A stretch of DNA of 64,000 bases from Variovorax jilinensis. GTDB lineage: Bacteria; Pseudomonadota; Gammaproteobacteria; Burkholderiales; Burkholderiaceae_C. Location of the stretch: positions 930,001 to 994,000 of the forward strand of contig NZ_JASZYQ010000001.1 of NCBI RefSeq assembly GCF_030316885.1, in the 5' to 3' direction. The notes beneath the pieces are model-generated. The model was not told the origin of the DNA. It was given only the letters and a program-made list of their open reading frames with translations, and searched no databases. Shown here in pieces: positions 1 through 10,164 of this stretch (position 1 is the first letter of the stretch; each line of letters begins with the position of its first letter). The position numbers were made by a program, and so were the translations under genes.

Positions 1-601
1 CCTTGTAGCCGGCCTGGATCTTCTTGACCTTCTCCAGATCGTCCGGCCCGAACAGCTGCGTGCGGTAGATCGCGTTGATGAGCTGCGTCTCGCTGCGGAT
101 GACGGCGTCGATTCCGGCCGGCTTGCCGCCCTTCCAGCCCGGACCGGCGACCATGTAGGTGCCACCGCCGTTGCCGGTGGCGCGGCTGCCCAGGTAGGCG
201 AAGTTGAAGGTGTAGGCGTCGATGAGCTGGACCGAGAAATAGCGCCCCTTCTCGATCGGCGGGATGGTCAGCACGATCGGCTCGGCGCGCAGGTCCATGC
301 CGATGAACGAATAGGGCGTGTCGGAGTTGGGCGTCTGGATGGTGGTGTCCGCCGGCGTGAACACGCGCGCGGTGCTGGCGATCTCGTTCCAGGGGGCCTT
401 GAACTCGGGTCCGCTCCGGTCGACGTTGTAGGCGTACTGGATCCGGTAGCTGTCCACCATCGGAAAGCCGTACACGTAGGCCTTCTTGGCGATCGCGCGC
501 GCCTCGGCGGCGCCGGGCGGCTGGGCCGAGGCCGTCGCCGCGAGGATCGACAGCGCGACCACAGGCGCGGCTCGCCGGACGAAGGACAGATGCATCTTCA
601 T
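1..601 (-). CDS. DUF1254 domain protein, secreted (3' end outside window)
   Basis: Leftward reading frame of 200 codons that runs off the left edge. The start is the ATG at 601; a second in-frame ATG follows two codons later. The first ~26 residues form a Sec signal peptide ending in ATASA before QPPG. The mature part opens with the pattern of the DUF1254 family (AKKAYVYGFPMVDSYRIQYA, then TPNSDTPYS and a KGRYFSVQLIDAYTFNFAYLG stretch). Complete members usually carry a DUF1214 domain at the C-terminus, which would lie outside the window. The biochemical function of the family is not established. It diverges from the antiporter gene across a 134-bp gap. Confidence 0.85.
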   Translation of the reverse strand, partial: MKMHLSFVRRAAPVVALSILAATASAQPPGAAEARAIAKKAYVYGFPMVDSYRIQYAYNVDRSGPEFKAPWNEIASTARVFTPADTTIQTPNSDTPYSFIGMDLRAEPIVLTIPPIEKGRYFSVQLIDAYTFNFAYLGSRATGNGGGTYMVAGPGWKGGKPAGIDAVIRSETQLINAIYRTQLFGPDDLEKVKKIQAGYK

Positions 602-735
602 GAGGTCTCCAGGGTGGACGAACGGGCATGCTGCGACATGGGGCGACCGGCCGCGGCGCATCGCCGTCGGACGCTGGCGGGCTGCCAAATCCTACTAAGC
701 TTCGCCGGTCACCGCTTCACGGACCGGTTTCGACC

Positions 736-2310
736 ATGAGCACCTTCGAATGGATCATCGCGCTGCTGCTGGGCGCAGCGCTGCTGGCCGAACTCGCGCG
801 CCGCGTGGGGGCGCCGTATCCGACCTTCCTGGCCCTGGGTGGGGTGCTGCTGGCCTTCGTGCCGTCGAGCCCCCGCTGGACGCTCGATCCGCACCTGGCG
901 CTCACGCTGTTCGTCGCGCCGGTGCTCGGGCGGGCCGCCTATGACACCTCGCTGCGCGACCTGCGCGCCAACTGGCGGCCGATCGCCGGGCTGGTGCTGG
1001 CCGCGGTCGGCACCACCGTGCTGGCGGTCGCGGTCGCGGTCCGCTGGCTGGTGCCCGACATGCCGTGGGCGATCGCGATCGCGCTCGGCGCCATCGTCGC
1101 GCCGCCGGACGCTGCGGCAGCGACCGCGGTCATGCGCCAGCTCAAGCTGCCGCACCGGCTGCTCAAGATCATCGAAGGCGAGAGCCTGCTCAACGATGCG
1201 AGCGCACTGCTGGTCTACAGGCTCGCGATCATGACCGTGCTGGCCGGCCACCTGGGCTTCGCGAGCTTCGCGCCGGTGTTCCTCCTGACCGTGTTCGGCA
1301 GCCTCGCGGTGGGCGTGGGGCTGGCCCGCGTGGCGCGGCCGCTCGCGATCGGCGTGCGCGACGTGCCGACCGCGCTGATCATGCAGTTCGTGTTCACCTT
1401 CGGCGTCTGGATCGCGGCCGAGGCGGTCGGCCTGTCCGGCATCCTGACGCTGGTCGCCTACGGCATGACGCTCGCGCGGCGCAGCGGCAAGCTCATGCCG
1501 GCCCACATGCGGGTGCCGATCTTCGCGGTCTGGGAGACCGCCGTCTTCGTGCTGAACGCCTTCGCCTTCGTGCTGATCGGCATGCAGCTGCGGCCGATCT
1601 GGGAGCGCCTGACCATCGACGGCGGCCGCGACACGGCCTTCGTCACCGCGCTGGTCGTTCTGCTCGTCACCATCGCGGCGCGCTTCGTCTGGGTCATGGG
1701 CCACAACACCCTGATGCGGTGGCGGATGGCGCGCCGCGGGCCGGCCGACGGCACCGGTCCGGCGCGGCCCCGGATCGCCAACGGCATCCTGCTGTCATGG
1801 TCCGGCATGCGCGGCATCGTGACGTTGGCGGCCGCCTTCGCCATTCCCGAGATGCTGCCCGACGGCTCGCCCTTTCCCTACCGGGACCTGATTCTGCTGT
1901 GCGCCTTCGCGGTGGTGCTGGGCACGCTGGTGTTGCAGGGCCTGACGCTCAAGCCGCTGATTCGCCGCCTGGACCTTAGCGACGACGACCCGGTGGCGAG
2001 CGAGATCCGGCTCGGTCGCACGCATGCCTACGCCGCCTTGCTGGAGGCGATCAAGGACGACGACACGCACGAGGGCAAGCTGCTGCGCAAGCAGTACGGC
2101 GCCGTCATCGACCTCAACGCCAGCGCGCCGCGCGATGCGCCGCTGCACGAGGTGCCCGGCGGGCCGTTGCGGCGGCGGGCGATCGCGGTCGCCCGCGAGC
2201 GCGCCTTCGAGATGCGGCGCGACGACATCATCGGCGACGACGCCTACTGGGTGCTGATCCAGGAGCTCGACTGGGCGGAACTGAGCGCGGGCGGCGGCCG
2301 GTCGCCTTGA
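736..2310 (+). CDS. CPA1-family Na+/H+ antiporter
   Basis: Inner-membrane cation/proton antiporter of about 524 residues with some twelve hydrophobic segments. Family signatures are visible: the PPDAAAATAV stretch and the GESLLNDASALLVYRLA segment, containing the ND pair typical of NhaP/YjcE-type exchangers. The last ~100 residues are hydrophilic and probably cytoplasmic. The frame is open back to an ATG at 628, but the ATG at 736 (MSTFEWIIALLLG) puts the first membrane helix directly at the N-terminus as in relatives, so the upstream 36 codons are treated as non-coding. A strong hairpin terminator follows 60 bp after the stop. The transported ion (Na+, K+ or other) cannot be told from sequence. 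Confidence 0.88.
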   Translation: MSTFEWIIALLLGAALLAELARRVGAPYPTFLALGGVLLAFVPSSPRWTLDPHLALTLFVAPVLGRAAYDTSLRDLRANWRPIAGLVLAAVGTTVLAVAVAVRWLVPDMPWAIAIALGAIVAPPDAAAATAVMRQLKLPHRLLKIIEGESLLNDASALLVYRLAIMTVLAGHLGFASFAPVFLLTVFGSLAVGVGLARVARPLAIGVRDVPTALIMQFVFTFGVWIAAEAVGLSGILTLVAYGMTLARRSGKLMPAHMRVPIFAVWETAVFVLNAFAFVLIGMQLRPIWERLTIDGGRDTAFVTALVVLLVTIAARFVWVMGHNTLMRWRMARRGPADGTGPARPRIANGILLSWSGMRGIVTLAAAFAIPEMLPDGSPFPYRDLILLCAFAVVLGTLVLQGLTLKPLIRRLDLSDDDPVASEIRLGRTHAYAALLEAIKDDDTHEGKLLRKQYGAVIDLNASAPRDAPLHEVPGGPLRRRAIAVARERAFEMRRDDIIGDDAYWVLIQELDWAELSAGGGRSP

Positions 2311-2371
2311 CGGACGAGGCGAGGGCGGCGGCGCGGCGGTGAATCGCCGCCTTGCGGGCCGGCAGAAGACA

Positions 2372-2406
2372 AAGAAGCCCGCCATCTTTTGGATGGCGGG
2401 CTTCTT
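2372..2406. terminator. bidirectional rho-independent terminator
   Basis: Perfect 15-bp stem (2372-2386 pairing with 2392-2406) with a 5-nt TTTTG loop. T-rich sequence follows on both strands. It ends the rightward antiporter transcript and, on the other strand, the leftward tRNA-Thr transcript. Confidence 0.9.
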
Positions 2407-2417
2407 CTTGCTGACAT

Positions 2418-2493
2418 TGGTGCCGGAGAGATGAATCGAACACCCGACCTTCTCATTACGAATGAGCTGCTCTACCGACTGAGCTACACCGGC
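2418..2493 (-). tRNA. tRNA-Thr(CGU)
   Basis: Cloverleaf of 76 nt including an encoded CCA end. The anticodon loop reads TTCGTAA, so the anticodon is CGU and it decodes ACG. The D arm (GCTC/GAGC) and T arm with TTCGATT are intact. Two pairs are non-canonical in my fold: position 6-67 (T-T) in the acceptor stem and 27-43 (G-A) at the top of the anticodon stem. It lies between a terminator and a TATAAT promoter that overlaps the 3' end of fbp. Confidence 0.92.
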
Positions 2494-2503
2494 TTAGCCT
2501 TCG

Positions 2504-2531
2504 ATTATACCTTATCGTGGTAGCCCGTCAG
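2504..2531 (-). promoter_or_regulatory. sigma-70 promoter of tRNA-Thr inside the end of fbp
   Basis: On the minus strand a perfect TATAAT (2509-2504) is preceded by CTGACG (2531-2526) with a 16-bp spacer. The tRNA 5' end is 11 bp downstream of the -10 box. The fbp stop codon TAA is embedded in this TATAAT. Confidence 0.7.
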
Positions 2532-3515
2532 GCGCTCGACTTCGTTCCTGGATCCGAGCAACACCGCGACGCGCTCGTGCAGCTTGGACGGCTCGAGGTC
2601 CATGATGCGCTGGCGCCCGTTGGTGGAGGCGCCGCCGGCCTGCTCGACCAGCCAGCTCATCGGGTTGGCCTCGTACATCAGGCGCAGCTTGCCGGCCTTC
2701 TCGGGCTCGCGCTTGTCCCAGGGGTACATGAACACGCCGCCGCGCATCAGGATGCGGTGCACGTCGGCCACCATGCTGGCGATCCAGCGCATGTTGAAGT
2801 CCTTGCCGCGCGGGCCTTCCTTGCCCTGCAGGCATTCGTCGATGTAGCGCTTCACCGGCTGGTCCCAGTGACGCATGTTGCTCATGTTGATCGCGAACTC
2901 CCGGGTGTCGGCCGGGATCTGGATGTCTTCCTGCGTGAGCATGAACGAGCCCTGTTCGCGGTCGAGCGTGAACATCGCCACGCCGCTGCCCACGGTCAGC
3001 ACCAGCGTGGTCTGCGGGCCGTAGATGCAGTAGCCGGCCGCGACCTGCCTGTTGCCGGCCTGCAGGAAGTCGGCCTCCTGCACGCCGGGCGTGTCGTCGG
3101 GCTTCTTGAGCACGCTGAAGATGGTGCCGATGCTGACGTTGACGTCGATGTTGCTCGAGCCGTCCAGCGGATCGAAAAGCAGCAGGTATTCGCCCTGCGG
3201 ATAGCGGTTGGGCACCACGTAGATGCTGTCCATCTCCTCGCTGGCCATGGCCGCGAGGTGGCCGCCCCATTCGTTGGCCTCGATCAGCACCTCGTTGGCG
3301 ATGATGTCGAGTTTCTTCTGCACCTCGCCCTGCACGTTCTCGCTCTCGGCGCTGCCGAGCACGCCGCCGAGCGCGCCCTTGTTGACCGCCTGGCTGATGC
3401 TCTTGCAGGCGCGGGCCACCACTTCGAGCAGCAGGCGCAGCTGGCCGGGGATGAGGCCGTCGGCGCGTTGCTGCTCGACCAGGTAGCGGGTGAGGGATAT
3501 CTTGGATTGGGCCAT
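2505..3515 (-). CDS. fbp: fructose-1,6-bisphosphatase class 1
   Basis: Cytosolic gluconeogenic enzyme that hydrolyses fructose 1,6-bisphosphate to fructose 6-phosphate and phosphate. It has 336 residues, the normal class 1 length. The metal/substrate loop [20 protein letters not shown] is complete, and the [15 protein letters not shown] region supplies upstream metal-binding acids. The family phosphate-binding region [21 protein letters not shown] is also present. The start is the ATG at 3515 ([17 protein letters not shown]); the frame stays open upstream only through shadow overlap with pepN. It lies 20 bp after the pepN stop and is probably co-transcribed with it. Confidence 0.97.
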   Translation of the reverse strand: MAQSKISLTRYLVEQQRADGLIPGQLRLLLEVVARACKSISQAVNKGALGGVLGSAESENVQGEVQKKLDIIANEVLIEANEWGGHLAAMASEEMDSIYVVPNRYPQGEYLLLFDPLDGSSNIDVNVSIGTIFSVLKKPDDTPGVQEADFLQAGNRQVAAGYCIYGPQTTLVLTVGSGVAMFTLDREQGSFMLTQEDIQIPADTREFAINMSNMRHWDQPVKRYIDECLQGKEGPRGKDFNMRWIASMVADVHRILMRGGVFMYPWDKREPEKAGKLRLMYEANPMSWLVEQAGGASTNGRQRIMDLEPSKLHERVAVLLGSRNEVERLTGYHDKV

Positions 3516-3535
3516 GTAGAGGGGTCCTTGGATGC

Positions 3536-6226
3536 TTAGATGGACAGCGCGCGGGTCACGACTTCGAGCGTGTCCTTGCTGAGGTCCGGGCGCGCCGCGA
3601 CGCGTGCGATCGCCTCGCGGGCCGCGCTGCGATAGGGCTCGGCCAGCTTGCTCCAGCGGTCGAGTGCCCGTGCGAGTCGAGCGGCGACTTGCGGGTTGAT
3701 GGCGTCGAGCTCGATCACGCGGTCGCTCCAGAACACGTAGCCGGCTGCGTCGGCGCGGTGCAGGGCGCCCGGGTTGCCGCTGCAGTAGCTGAAGATCACG
3801 CTGCGCGCGCGGTTCGGGTTCTTGATCGAGAAGTCGGGGTGCTTCATGAGCTGCTTGACCAGCGGCAGGATGTCGCCGCCGCGGTCGGGCGAGCCGGCCT
3901 GCAGCGAGAACCACTTGTCGATGACCAGCGCCTCGTCCTTGAAGATCTGGTGGAAGCGTGCGAGCGCCTGCGCCGCGAGCGCATGGCCCGAGGACACCAG
4001 CGCGCTCAGCGCGTTGAAGCGGTCGGTCATGTTGCCGGCGTCCTTGAAGCGCTGCAGCGTCTTGCCCGGCCACACGCTGTCGCCCGAGGCGCGAGCCGCC
4101 AGGCACAGGTGGGTGAGGGCGATGCCCGCGAGCGCGCGGCGCCCCGACGAGACCGGATCGGGCACGTAGGCGCCGGTGTCCCGGTTCTGCTCGTAGGCCT
4201 GCTCCCATTCGGTGAAGAGGGCGGTCGCGAGCTGGGCGCGCATGGCTTCGCGCACCACGTGCACGCGCTGCGGATCGACCGTCTCGAGCTGTTCGGCGAT
4301 GTAGGTCTCCGAGGGCAGCGTGAGCACCAGTTCCTTGAAGGCCGCATCGAGCTGCGGGTGGCCCAGCACGCTGCGCATCGCGTCGATGAAGGCTGCGCCG
4401 AGCGGTTGCTCTCCGGCCGCGGCCGGCTCGGCGATCGCGCGCAGCGCGGCACGCAGCGCCAGGCGCTGGCCCGCTTCCCAGCGGTTGAACGGATCGGGAT
4501 CGTTCGCGAGCAGCGTGAGCAGCTGGGCGTCGGTGTACTGGTAGTCGAGGATCACCGGCGCGCTGAAGCCGCGCAGGATCGAGGGCACGGGCTCGGCATC
4601 GAGGCCGACGAAGGTGAACTGCTCGCCGGCGCGCGTGAGCACCAGCGTGCGCGTGCCCGAGGTGGCCTCAGCCTCGCCTTCGAGCTGTACCGGCAGCTCG
4701 CGGCCGTCGGCGCTCAGGAGCCCGAGGTTGACCGGGATCACGAACGGGTCCTTGACCGGCTGGCCCGGGGTCGGCGGGCAGCTCTGCACGAAGCTCAGCG
4801 TGTAGCTGCGCGAGGCCGCGTCGTAGACGCCGTGGGCGGCCAGGCGCGGCGTGCCGGCCTGGGCATACCAGCGCTTGAACTGCGGCAGCAGGCGCGCGAG
4901 CTCGGTGCCGGGGTTGGCGTCGGCGATCGCCTGCGCGAAGTCGTCGCAGGTCACGGCCTGGCCGTCGTGGCGCTCGAAGTACAGCGTGATGCCGCGCTCG
5001 AAGCCCTTGCGGCCGACCAGCGTCTGCATCATGCGCACCACCTCGGCACCCTTCTCGTAGATGGTGACGGTGTAGAAGTTGCTGATCTCGATGTAGCTGT
5101 CGGGGCGCACGGGATGCGCCATCGGGCCCGCATCCTCGGGGAACTGGGCGGTGCGCAGAACGCGCACGTCCTCGATGCGCTTGACTGCGCGCGCCGAGGC
5201 CTCGGCGCACAGGTCCTGGCTGAACTCCTGGTCGCGGAACACCGTGAGGCCTTCCTTGAGCGAGAGCTGGAACCAGTCGCGGCAGGTGACGCGGTCGCCG
5301 CTCCAGTTGTGGAAGTACTCGTGGCCGACCACGCTCTCGATGTTGCCGTAGTCGGCATCGGTGGCGGTGGCCTGGTTGGCCAGCACGTACTTGGTGTTGA
5401 AGATGTTGAGGCCCTTGTTCTCCATCGCGCCCATGTTGAAGTCGCTGGTGGCGACGATCATGAAGCGGTCGAGGTCGAGCGGCAGGCCGAAGCGGGCCTC
5501 GTCCCACAGCACCGAGTTGATCAGCGAGTTCATCGCGTGCTCGGTCTTGTCGAGGTCGCCCGCGCGCACGTACACCTGCAGCAGGTGCTCGCGGCCGTTG
5601 CGCGCCTTGATGCGCTGCTCGCGCGCCACCAGCTTGCCGGCGACCAGCGCGAACAGGTAGCTGGGCTTGCGGAAGGGATCGACCCATTTCGCGAAATGGC
5701 GGCCCTCGGGCAGGTCGCCCGACTCGACCAGGTTGCCGTTCGACAGCAGCACCGGATAGGCGGCCTTGGCGGCACGCAGCGTCACGGTGTAGTTCGCCAT
5801 CACGTCGGGGCGGTCGAGGAAGTAGGTGATGCGGCGGAAGCCCTCGGCCTCGCACTGCGTGAAGAAGGTGTCTTCGCTGACGAACAGGCCCATCAGCTTG
5901 GTGTTCTTGGCCGGGCAGCAGGTCGTGAAGATCTCGAGCTCGAAGGTGTCGGGCAGATTGTCGATCACCAGCTGGTCGACATCCATGCGGAACGAGGCGC
6001 CCTGGCCGTCGACCAGCACGCGCGCGAGATTGAGCTCGTCGCCGTCCAGGCGCAGCGGCTCGGGTGCGACGTCGGGATTGCGGCGCAGCCGCATGCGGTT
6101 GAGCACGCGGGTCTTGGCGGGATCGAGGTCGAAGGTGAGCTCGACCGTGTCGATCCAGTAGGCCGGCGCGCTGTAGTCCTCGCGACGGATCGCGATCGGT
6201 TGGCCTTGGGCATCACGAAACAGCAT
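3536..6226 (-). CDS. pepN: aminopeptidase N (M1 family zinc metallopeptidase)
   Basis: Cytosolic broad-specificity aminopeptidase of 896 residues, the length of E. coli-type PepN. The substrate-anchoring motif [12 protein letters not shown] is present. The zinc site [11 protein letters not shown] is followed at the usual distance by the third ligand in [13 protein letters not shown]. The C-terminal helical domain runs to the end ([15 protein letters not shown]). The start ATG at 6226 overlaps the last 14 bases of the upstream HAD gene, which suggests translational coupling in a prfB-HAD-pepN-fbp run. Confidence 0.97.
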   Translation of the reverse strand: MLFRDAQGQPIAIRREDYSAPAYWIDTVELTFDLDPAKTRVLNRMRLRRNPDVAPEPLRLDGDELNLARVLVDGQGASFRMDVDQLVIDNLPDTFELEIFTTCCPAKNTKLMGLFVSEDTFFTQCEAEGFRRITYFLDRPDVMANYTVTLRAAKAAYPVLLSNGNLVESGDLPEGRHFAKWVDPFRKPSYLFALVAGKLVAREQRIKARNGREHLLQVYVRAGDLDKTEHAMNSLINSVLWDEARFGLPLDLDRFMIVATSDFNMGAMENKGLNIFNTKYVLANQATATDADYGNIESVVGHEYFHNWSGDRVTCRDWFQLSLKEGLTVFRDQEFSQDLCAEASARAVKRIEDVRVLRTAQFPEDAGPMAHPVRPDSYIEISNFYTVTIYEKGAEVVRMMQTLVGRKGFERGITLYFERHDGQAVTCDDFAQAIADANPGTELARLLPQFKRWYAQAGTPRLAAHGVYDAASRSYTLSFVQSCPPTPGQPVKDPFVIPVNLGLLSADGRELPVQLEGEAEATSGTRTLVLTRAGEQFTFVGLDAEPVPSILRGFSAPVILDYQYTDAQLLTLLANDPDPFNRWEAGQRLALRAALRAIAEPAAAGEQPLGAAFIDAMRSVLGHPQLDAAFKELVLTLPSETYIAEQLETVDPQRVHVVREAMRAQLATALFTEWEQAYEQNRDTGAYVPDPVSSGRRALAGIALTHLCLAARASGDSVWPGKTLQRFKDAGNMTDRFNALSALVSSGHALAAQALARFHQIFKDEALVIDKWFSLQAGSPDRGGDILPLVKQLMKHPDFSIKNPNRARSVIFSYCSGNPGALHRADAAGYVFWSDRVIELDAINPQVAARLARALDRWSKLAEPYRSAAREAIARVAARPDLSKDTLEVVTRALSI

Positions 6227-6899
6227 CGAGTGTCTCCAGGAAGTTTGAGTTGTTCAGATCGTCGTAGTCACGCACGGCCGCGATCACGTGCGGCCCCGCG
6301 AGTTCGGAGGCCGAATGAGTGGTGCAGATCGCGACCGCCAGCATGCCGCCGCGGCGCGCGGCTTCGATGCCGAAGGGCGCGTCCTCGAACACGATGCAGC
6401 GCGAGGGCGCCACGCCGATGCGGCGTGCCGCCTCGAGGAAGATCGCCGGCTGCGGCTTGCCGGGCAGGCCCTCGTCGCCGCCCACGATGGCCAGCGGCGC
6501 CGGGTCGGGCCGCAGGTTGGCCATGGTGAAGGCGATGTTGTGCCGGTCTCCCGCGGTGCCGACCGCGACCTTGAGGCCGCGTGCCACCGCGGCGCGGTAG
6601 AAGGGCGTGAAGCCGGACACCTCTCGGAACCGGGCGCCGAAGAGCTCGCGGTAGATCGATTCCTTGCGATGCGTGATCTCGGCGCTCTCGGCCTCGGTCA
6701 CTTCGCGGCCCATCAGTTCGCAGGCGCATTCGAAGGCGGTGCGGCCGGTGGTCTGGCGCATGAACCTCGGCACGTCGATCTCGACGCCGTGGCGCACGCC
6801 GTATTCGATCCATGCCTTGGCGTGCCAGGGCATGGAGTCGACCATCGTGCCGTCCATGTCGAAGATCAGGGCTTCCACCCGCCGTGTCGAGGCCTGCAT
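6213..6899 (-). CDS. HAD-superfamily hydrolase, beta-phosphoglucomutase-like
   Basis: Protein of 228 residues with HAD motif I DMDGTMVDS (nucleophile D14, acid D16), a helical cap typical of subfamily IA, and the motif IV region FEDAPFGIEAARRGG. It probably dephosphorylates or isomerises a small sugar phosphate; the substrate is not predictable. The start ATG at 6899 shares its A with the prfB stop (TGATG), and its own stop lies inside pepN, so it is sandwiched by overlaps on both sides. Confidence 0.88.
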   Translation of the reverse strand: MQASTRRVEALIFDMDGTMVDSMPWHAKAWIEYGVRHGVEIDVPRFMRQTTGRTAFECACELMGREVTEAESAEITHRKESIYRELFGARFREVSGFTPFYRAAVARGLKVAVGTAGDRHNIAFTMANLRPDPAPLAIVGGDEGLPGKPQPAIFLEAARRIGVAPSRCIVFEDAPFGIEAARRGGMLAVAICTTHSASELAGPHVIAAVRDYDDLNNSNFLETLDAVS

Positions 6900-8003
6900 C
6901 AGACGCCCTGTTTCAGCGAGGCTTCGATGAAGACGTCGAGGTCGCCGTCGAGCACCTTCTGCGTGGCCGAGACCTCGACGTTGGTGCGCAGGTCCTTGAT
7001 GCGGCTGTTGTCCAGCACGTAGCTGCGGATCTGGTGGCCCCAGCCGACGTCGGTCTTGCTGTCCTCGAGCTTCTGCTGCTCTTCCTGGCGCTTGCGCATC
7101 TCGTGGTCGTACAGGCGCGAGCGCAGCCGCTTCCAGGCGACGTCGCGGTTGCTGTGCTGGCTGCGGCCGTCCTGGCACTGCACCACGATGCCGGTCGGGA
7201 TGTGCGTGAGCCGCACCGCCGAGTCGGTCTTGTTGATGTGCTGGCCGCCGGCGCCGCTGGCGCGGAAGGTGTCGGTGCGCACGTCGGCCGGATTGATGTC
7301 GATCTCGATCGAGTCGTCGATCTCGGGGTAGACGAAGATGCTCGCGAAGCTCGTGTGGCGCCCGCCTGAGGAGTCAAAGGGCGACTTGCGCACCAGGCGG
7401 TGCACGCCGGTCTCGGTGCGCAGCAGGCCGAAGGCGTAGTCGCCCTCGACCTTGATGGTCGCGCCCTTGATGCCCGCGGTGTCGCCCGGCGTCTCGTCCT
7501 CGATCTGGGTCTTGAAGCCCTTGCGCTCGGCGTACTTGAGGTACTGGCGCAGCAGCATGCTCGCCCAGTCGCAGGCCTCGGTGCCGCCGGCGCCGGCCTG
7601 GATGTCGACGAAGGCGTTCAGCGGGTCGGCCGGGTTGTTGAACATCCGGCGGAACTCGAGCTGCTTGATGTCGGCCTCGAGCAGGGCGGCGTCATCGGCG
7701 ATGGCCTGCAGGCCGTCCATGTCGCCGTCTTCCTTCGACATCTCGAACAGTTCGGTGTTGTCCGAGAGGCCGCTGGTGAGGCGGTCGAGCGTGACCACGA
7801 CGTCGTCGAGCGACTTCTTCTCGCGGCCCAGTTCCTGCGCCTTCTTGGGGTCGTTCCAGACGTTGGGGTCTTCGAGCGAGGCGTTGACCGTCCTCAGGCG
7901 TTCGGCTTTGGCATCGTAGTCAAAGATACCTCCGTAAATCGACCGTGCGGGCGCTCAGGTCCGCGAGGGTTGCGCCGATTTGGTTGATTTGCTCTGCATC
8001 CAT
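6899..8003 (-). CDS. prfB: peptide chain release factor 2, programmed +1 frameshift
   Basis: RF2 terminates translation at UGA and UAA. The gene is split by the classical autoregulatory frameshift. The first part starts at ATG 8003 ([20 protein letters not shown]...) and reaches an in-frame TGA as codon 28 (7922-7920). Reading resumes in the +1 frame at 7921 ([13 protein letters not shown]...) and ends at 6899, giving 367 residues. The peptidyl-hydrolysis motif GGQ falls at about residues 252-254, as in E. coli RF2, and the stop-recognition SPF motif precedes it ([13 protein letters not shown]). A naive caller would start at an internal Met and lose the N-terminal domain. Confidence 0.96.
7920..7933 (-). 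promoter_or_regulatory. RF2 programmed frameshift site
   Basis: Reading leftward: GGAGG (7933-7929), then TAT, then the slippery CTT followed by TGA and C. The internal Shine-Dalgarno-like GGAGG three bases before CTT, and the CTT-TGA-C context, match the conserved RF2 recoding signal. Low RF2 lets the ribosome pause at TGA and slip +1. Confidence 0.95.
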
Positions 8004-8087
8004 GGGGTGTCCTGACGGTGTTCGGGGAAACCTCGCATTTTCTCACGGGATGCAGGGTGCGCCCGGGCGCGCGCTTTCAGCCGTGCG

Positions 8088-9014
8088 TCAGGTGGTGAAT
8101 TCCTCGATCAGCCGTGCCACGCGCAGCGGCTGGTCGTGGTGCAGCATGTGGCCGGAATCGGGCAATGCCTCGATGCGCACCGAGGGCACCGACCGCAGCC
8201 GCTCGTGGAATTCCTCCAGCGTGTAGCGGTGCTTCCACCAGCCCGAGAGGCTGTCGTCCGAGGCCTCGACCATCAGCGTCGGCGCCGTGATGCGGGCATA
8301 GAGCGCGAGCGTCTCGTCGACGCGGAAGATGTGGGCGTTGACGATCTTGTGCGCCGGGTCGCCGAGGATGTGCCAGCGCGCGCTGCCGTCGGGTTGCGCG
8401 TCGCTGGCGGCCCAGTGGCCCGCGAGCCAGTTCGCCTTGTCGGCCGTCAGGCGCGGGTTGGTCTTCATGAGCCGGCGCGCCACGCCCTCGACGCCGGGAT
8501 AGGCCGCCAGCGCCTTCTCGCCGCGGTGCAGGCTCTTGAGCTCGTCGATCCACTGGCCGTAGCGCGCGGGCGCCTCGTCGGGCTTGCGAAAGGGCATGCC
8601 GAAGCCTTCGAGGTTGATGAGCCGGCGGATGCGCTGCGGCCGCACGCCCGCGTAGTGCATCACGACGTTGCCGCCCATGCTGTGGCCGACCAGGTCGACC
8701 GGACGCGCGGCATCGCCGGCGCCCGTGTAGTGATCGAGCAGCCATTCGAGGTCCGCCATGTAGTCGGCCAGCCAGTAGTTGTCGACGCCGCCGCCATCGG
8801 TGAGGCCGAAGCCGCGCCAGTCGGGCGCGAGGACGAAGCGGTCGTCGGCCAGCGCATCCACCACGAATTGCCACGATGCGCCGACGTCCATCCATCCGTG
8901 CAGCAGCACCAGCGCGGGCCGCGGATCGGACGGATCGCCCCACAGGCGCACGTGGTAGCTGAGATTGCGCACGGGCACGAATTCGCTGCGCGAGGGACGA
9001 AGGACTTGGTACAT
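8088..9014 (-). CDS. alpha/beta hydrolase
   Basis: Protein of 308 residues with the alpha/beta-hydrolase fold. It has an oxyanion-hole HGW (residues 39-41), a nucleophile elbow GHSMGGN with Ser112, and a catalytic His in DSGHMLHHD near the C-terminus. The catalytic acid is probably the Asp of VEASDDS. No signal peptide is seen, so it is likely cytosolic. Substrate unknown; esterase or epoxide-hydrolase-like members look similar. The start is the ATG at 9014. It is divergent from the aldo/keto reductase gene across 79 bp. Confidence 0.85.
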   Translation of the reverse strand: MYQVLRPSRSEFVPVRNLSYHVRLWGDPSDPRPALVLLHGWMDVGASWQFVVDALADDRFVLAPDWRGFGLTDGGGVDNYWLADYMADLEWLLDHYTGAGDAARPVDLVGHSMGGNVVMHYAGVRPQRIRRLINLEGFGMPFRKPDEAPARYGQWIDELKSLHRGEKALAAYPGVEGVARRLMKTNPRLTADKANWLAGHWAASDAQPDGSARWHILGDPAHKIVNAHIFRVDETLALYARITAPTLMVEASDDSLSGWWKHRYTLEEFHERLRSVPSVRIEALPDSGHMLHHDQPLRVARLIEEFTT

Positions 9015-9093
9015 GGACGCCGATGATAAGGAGCGGCGCCGGCGGCCGCAGTCCGCCGCACGACAGTCCGCAAAGCGCGCTAGCATCCCGCGC

Positions 9094-10155
9094 ATGAAAA
9101 AGATCCAACTCGGTCGCAGCGACCTGCACGTCACCCCGATCTGCCTCGGCACCATGACCTTCGGCGAGCAGGTCGACGAGGCCACCGCCCACGCCATCCT
9201 CGACCGCTCGCTCGAACGCGGCGTCGATTTCATCGATACGGCCGAGATGTATGCCGTGCCCGCGCGCCGCGAAACCTTCGGCGCCACAGAGACCATCATC
9301 GGCAACTGGTTCGACAAGAATCCGGGCGCTCGGGGCAAGCTCGTGCTCGCGACCAAGGTGGCGGGCCCGTCGCGTGGCATGCCCTGGGTGCGCGAGGGCA
9401 GCGGCATGACGGCGGCGGACATCACGGCCTCGTGCGAGGCCAGCCTCAGGCGCCTGAAGACCGACGCCATCGACCTCTACCAGATCCATTGGCCCGAGCG
9501 CCACGTGCCGGCCTTCGGACAGCTCTACTACGACCCGCAGAAGGAGACCTCGGCGACGCCGATCCACGAGCAGCTCGAAGCGCTCGGCAAGCTGGTCGCG
9601 GCCGGCAAGGTGCGCGCCATCGGGCTCTCGAACGAGACACCCTACGGCGTGCACGAGTTCGTCCGCCTGGCCGAGCAGCACGGTCTGCCGCGCGTCGCGA
9701 GCGTGCAGAACGTCTATTGCCTGGTCAGCCGCGCGCTGGAGAACGGCCTCGACGAGACCATGCACCGGCTCGACGTGTCGCTGCTGGCCTACTCGCCGCT
9801 GGCCTTCGGCCTTCTGACCGGCAAGTACGACCAGAGCGGCACCGAGGGCCCCGATGCGCCCAAGGGTGCGCGCATCTCGAGCTACGAATCGGTGCGCAAG
9901 CAGCGCTGGGGCCGGCCCGATGCCCTCAAGGCCGCGCGCCGCTACAACGCGCTGGCCATCGAGCACGGCCTGACGCCGGCGCAGATGGCGCTGGCCTTCT
10001 GCTACACCAAGTGGCAGGTGGCAAGCACCATCATCGGCGTGACCTCGGTGGCGCAGCTCGACCAGGACCTCGACGCCTGGGGCACCACGCTGTCGGCCGA
10101 AGTGCTGGCCGAGATCGACAAGATCCGCTGGGAACTGCGCGACCCGGCATCTTGA
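9094..10155 (+). CDS. aldo/keto reductase (Tas-like)
   Basis: NADPH-dependent oxidoreductase of 353 residues with a TIM-barrel layout. The catalytic tetrad of the superfamily can be placed: D48 and Y53 in FIDTAEMYAVP, K88 in VLATKVAGP and H132 in DLYQIHWPERH. The insert after His132 and the C-terminal cofactor region (TIIGVTSVAQLDQDL) resemble the Tas/YghZ group. The start is ATG 9094, right after the divergent promoter gap. A long hairpin with a T-run follows the stop. Confidence 0.9.
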   Translation: MKKIQLGRSDLHVTPICLGTMTFGEQVDEATAHAILDRSLERGVDFIDTAEMYAVPARRETFGATETIIGNWFDKNPGARGKLVLATKVAGPSRGMPWVREGSGMTAADITASCEASLRRLKTDAIDLYQIHWPERHVPAFGQLYYDPQKETSATPIHEQLEALGKLVAAGKVRAIGLSNETPYGVHEFVRLAEQHGLPRVASVQNVYCLVSRALENGLDETMHRLDVSLLAYSPLAFGLLTGKYDQSGTEGPDAPKGARISSYESVRKQRWGRPDALKAARRYNALAIEHGLTPAQMALAFCYTKWQVASTIIGVTSVAQLDQDLDAWGTTLSAEVLAEIDKIRWELRDPAS

Positions 10156-10164
10156 GACCTTGCG

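Noticed and set aside
2505..4208. fbp apparently extended by 231 N-terminal residues.
   Set aside because: The extension lies inside the pepN coding region and has shadow composition; the family N-terminus is at ATG 3515.
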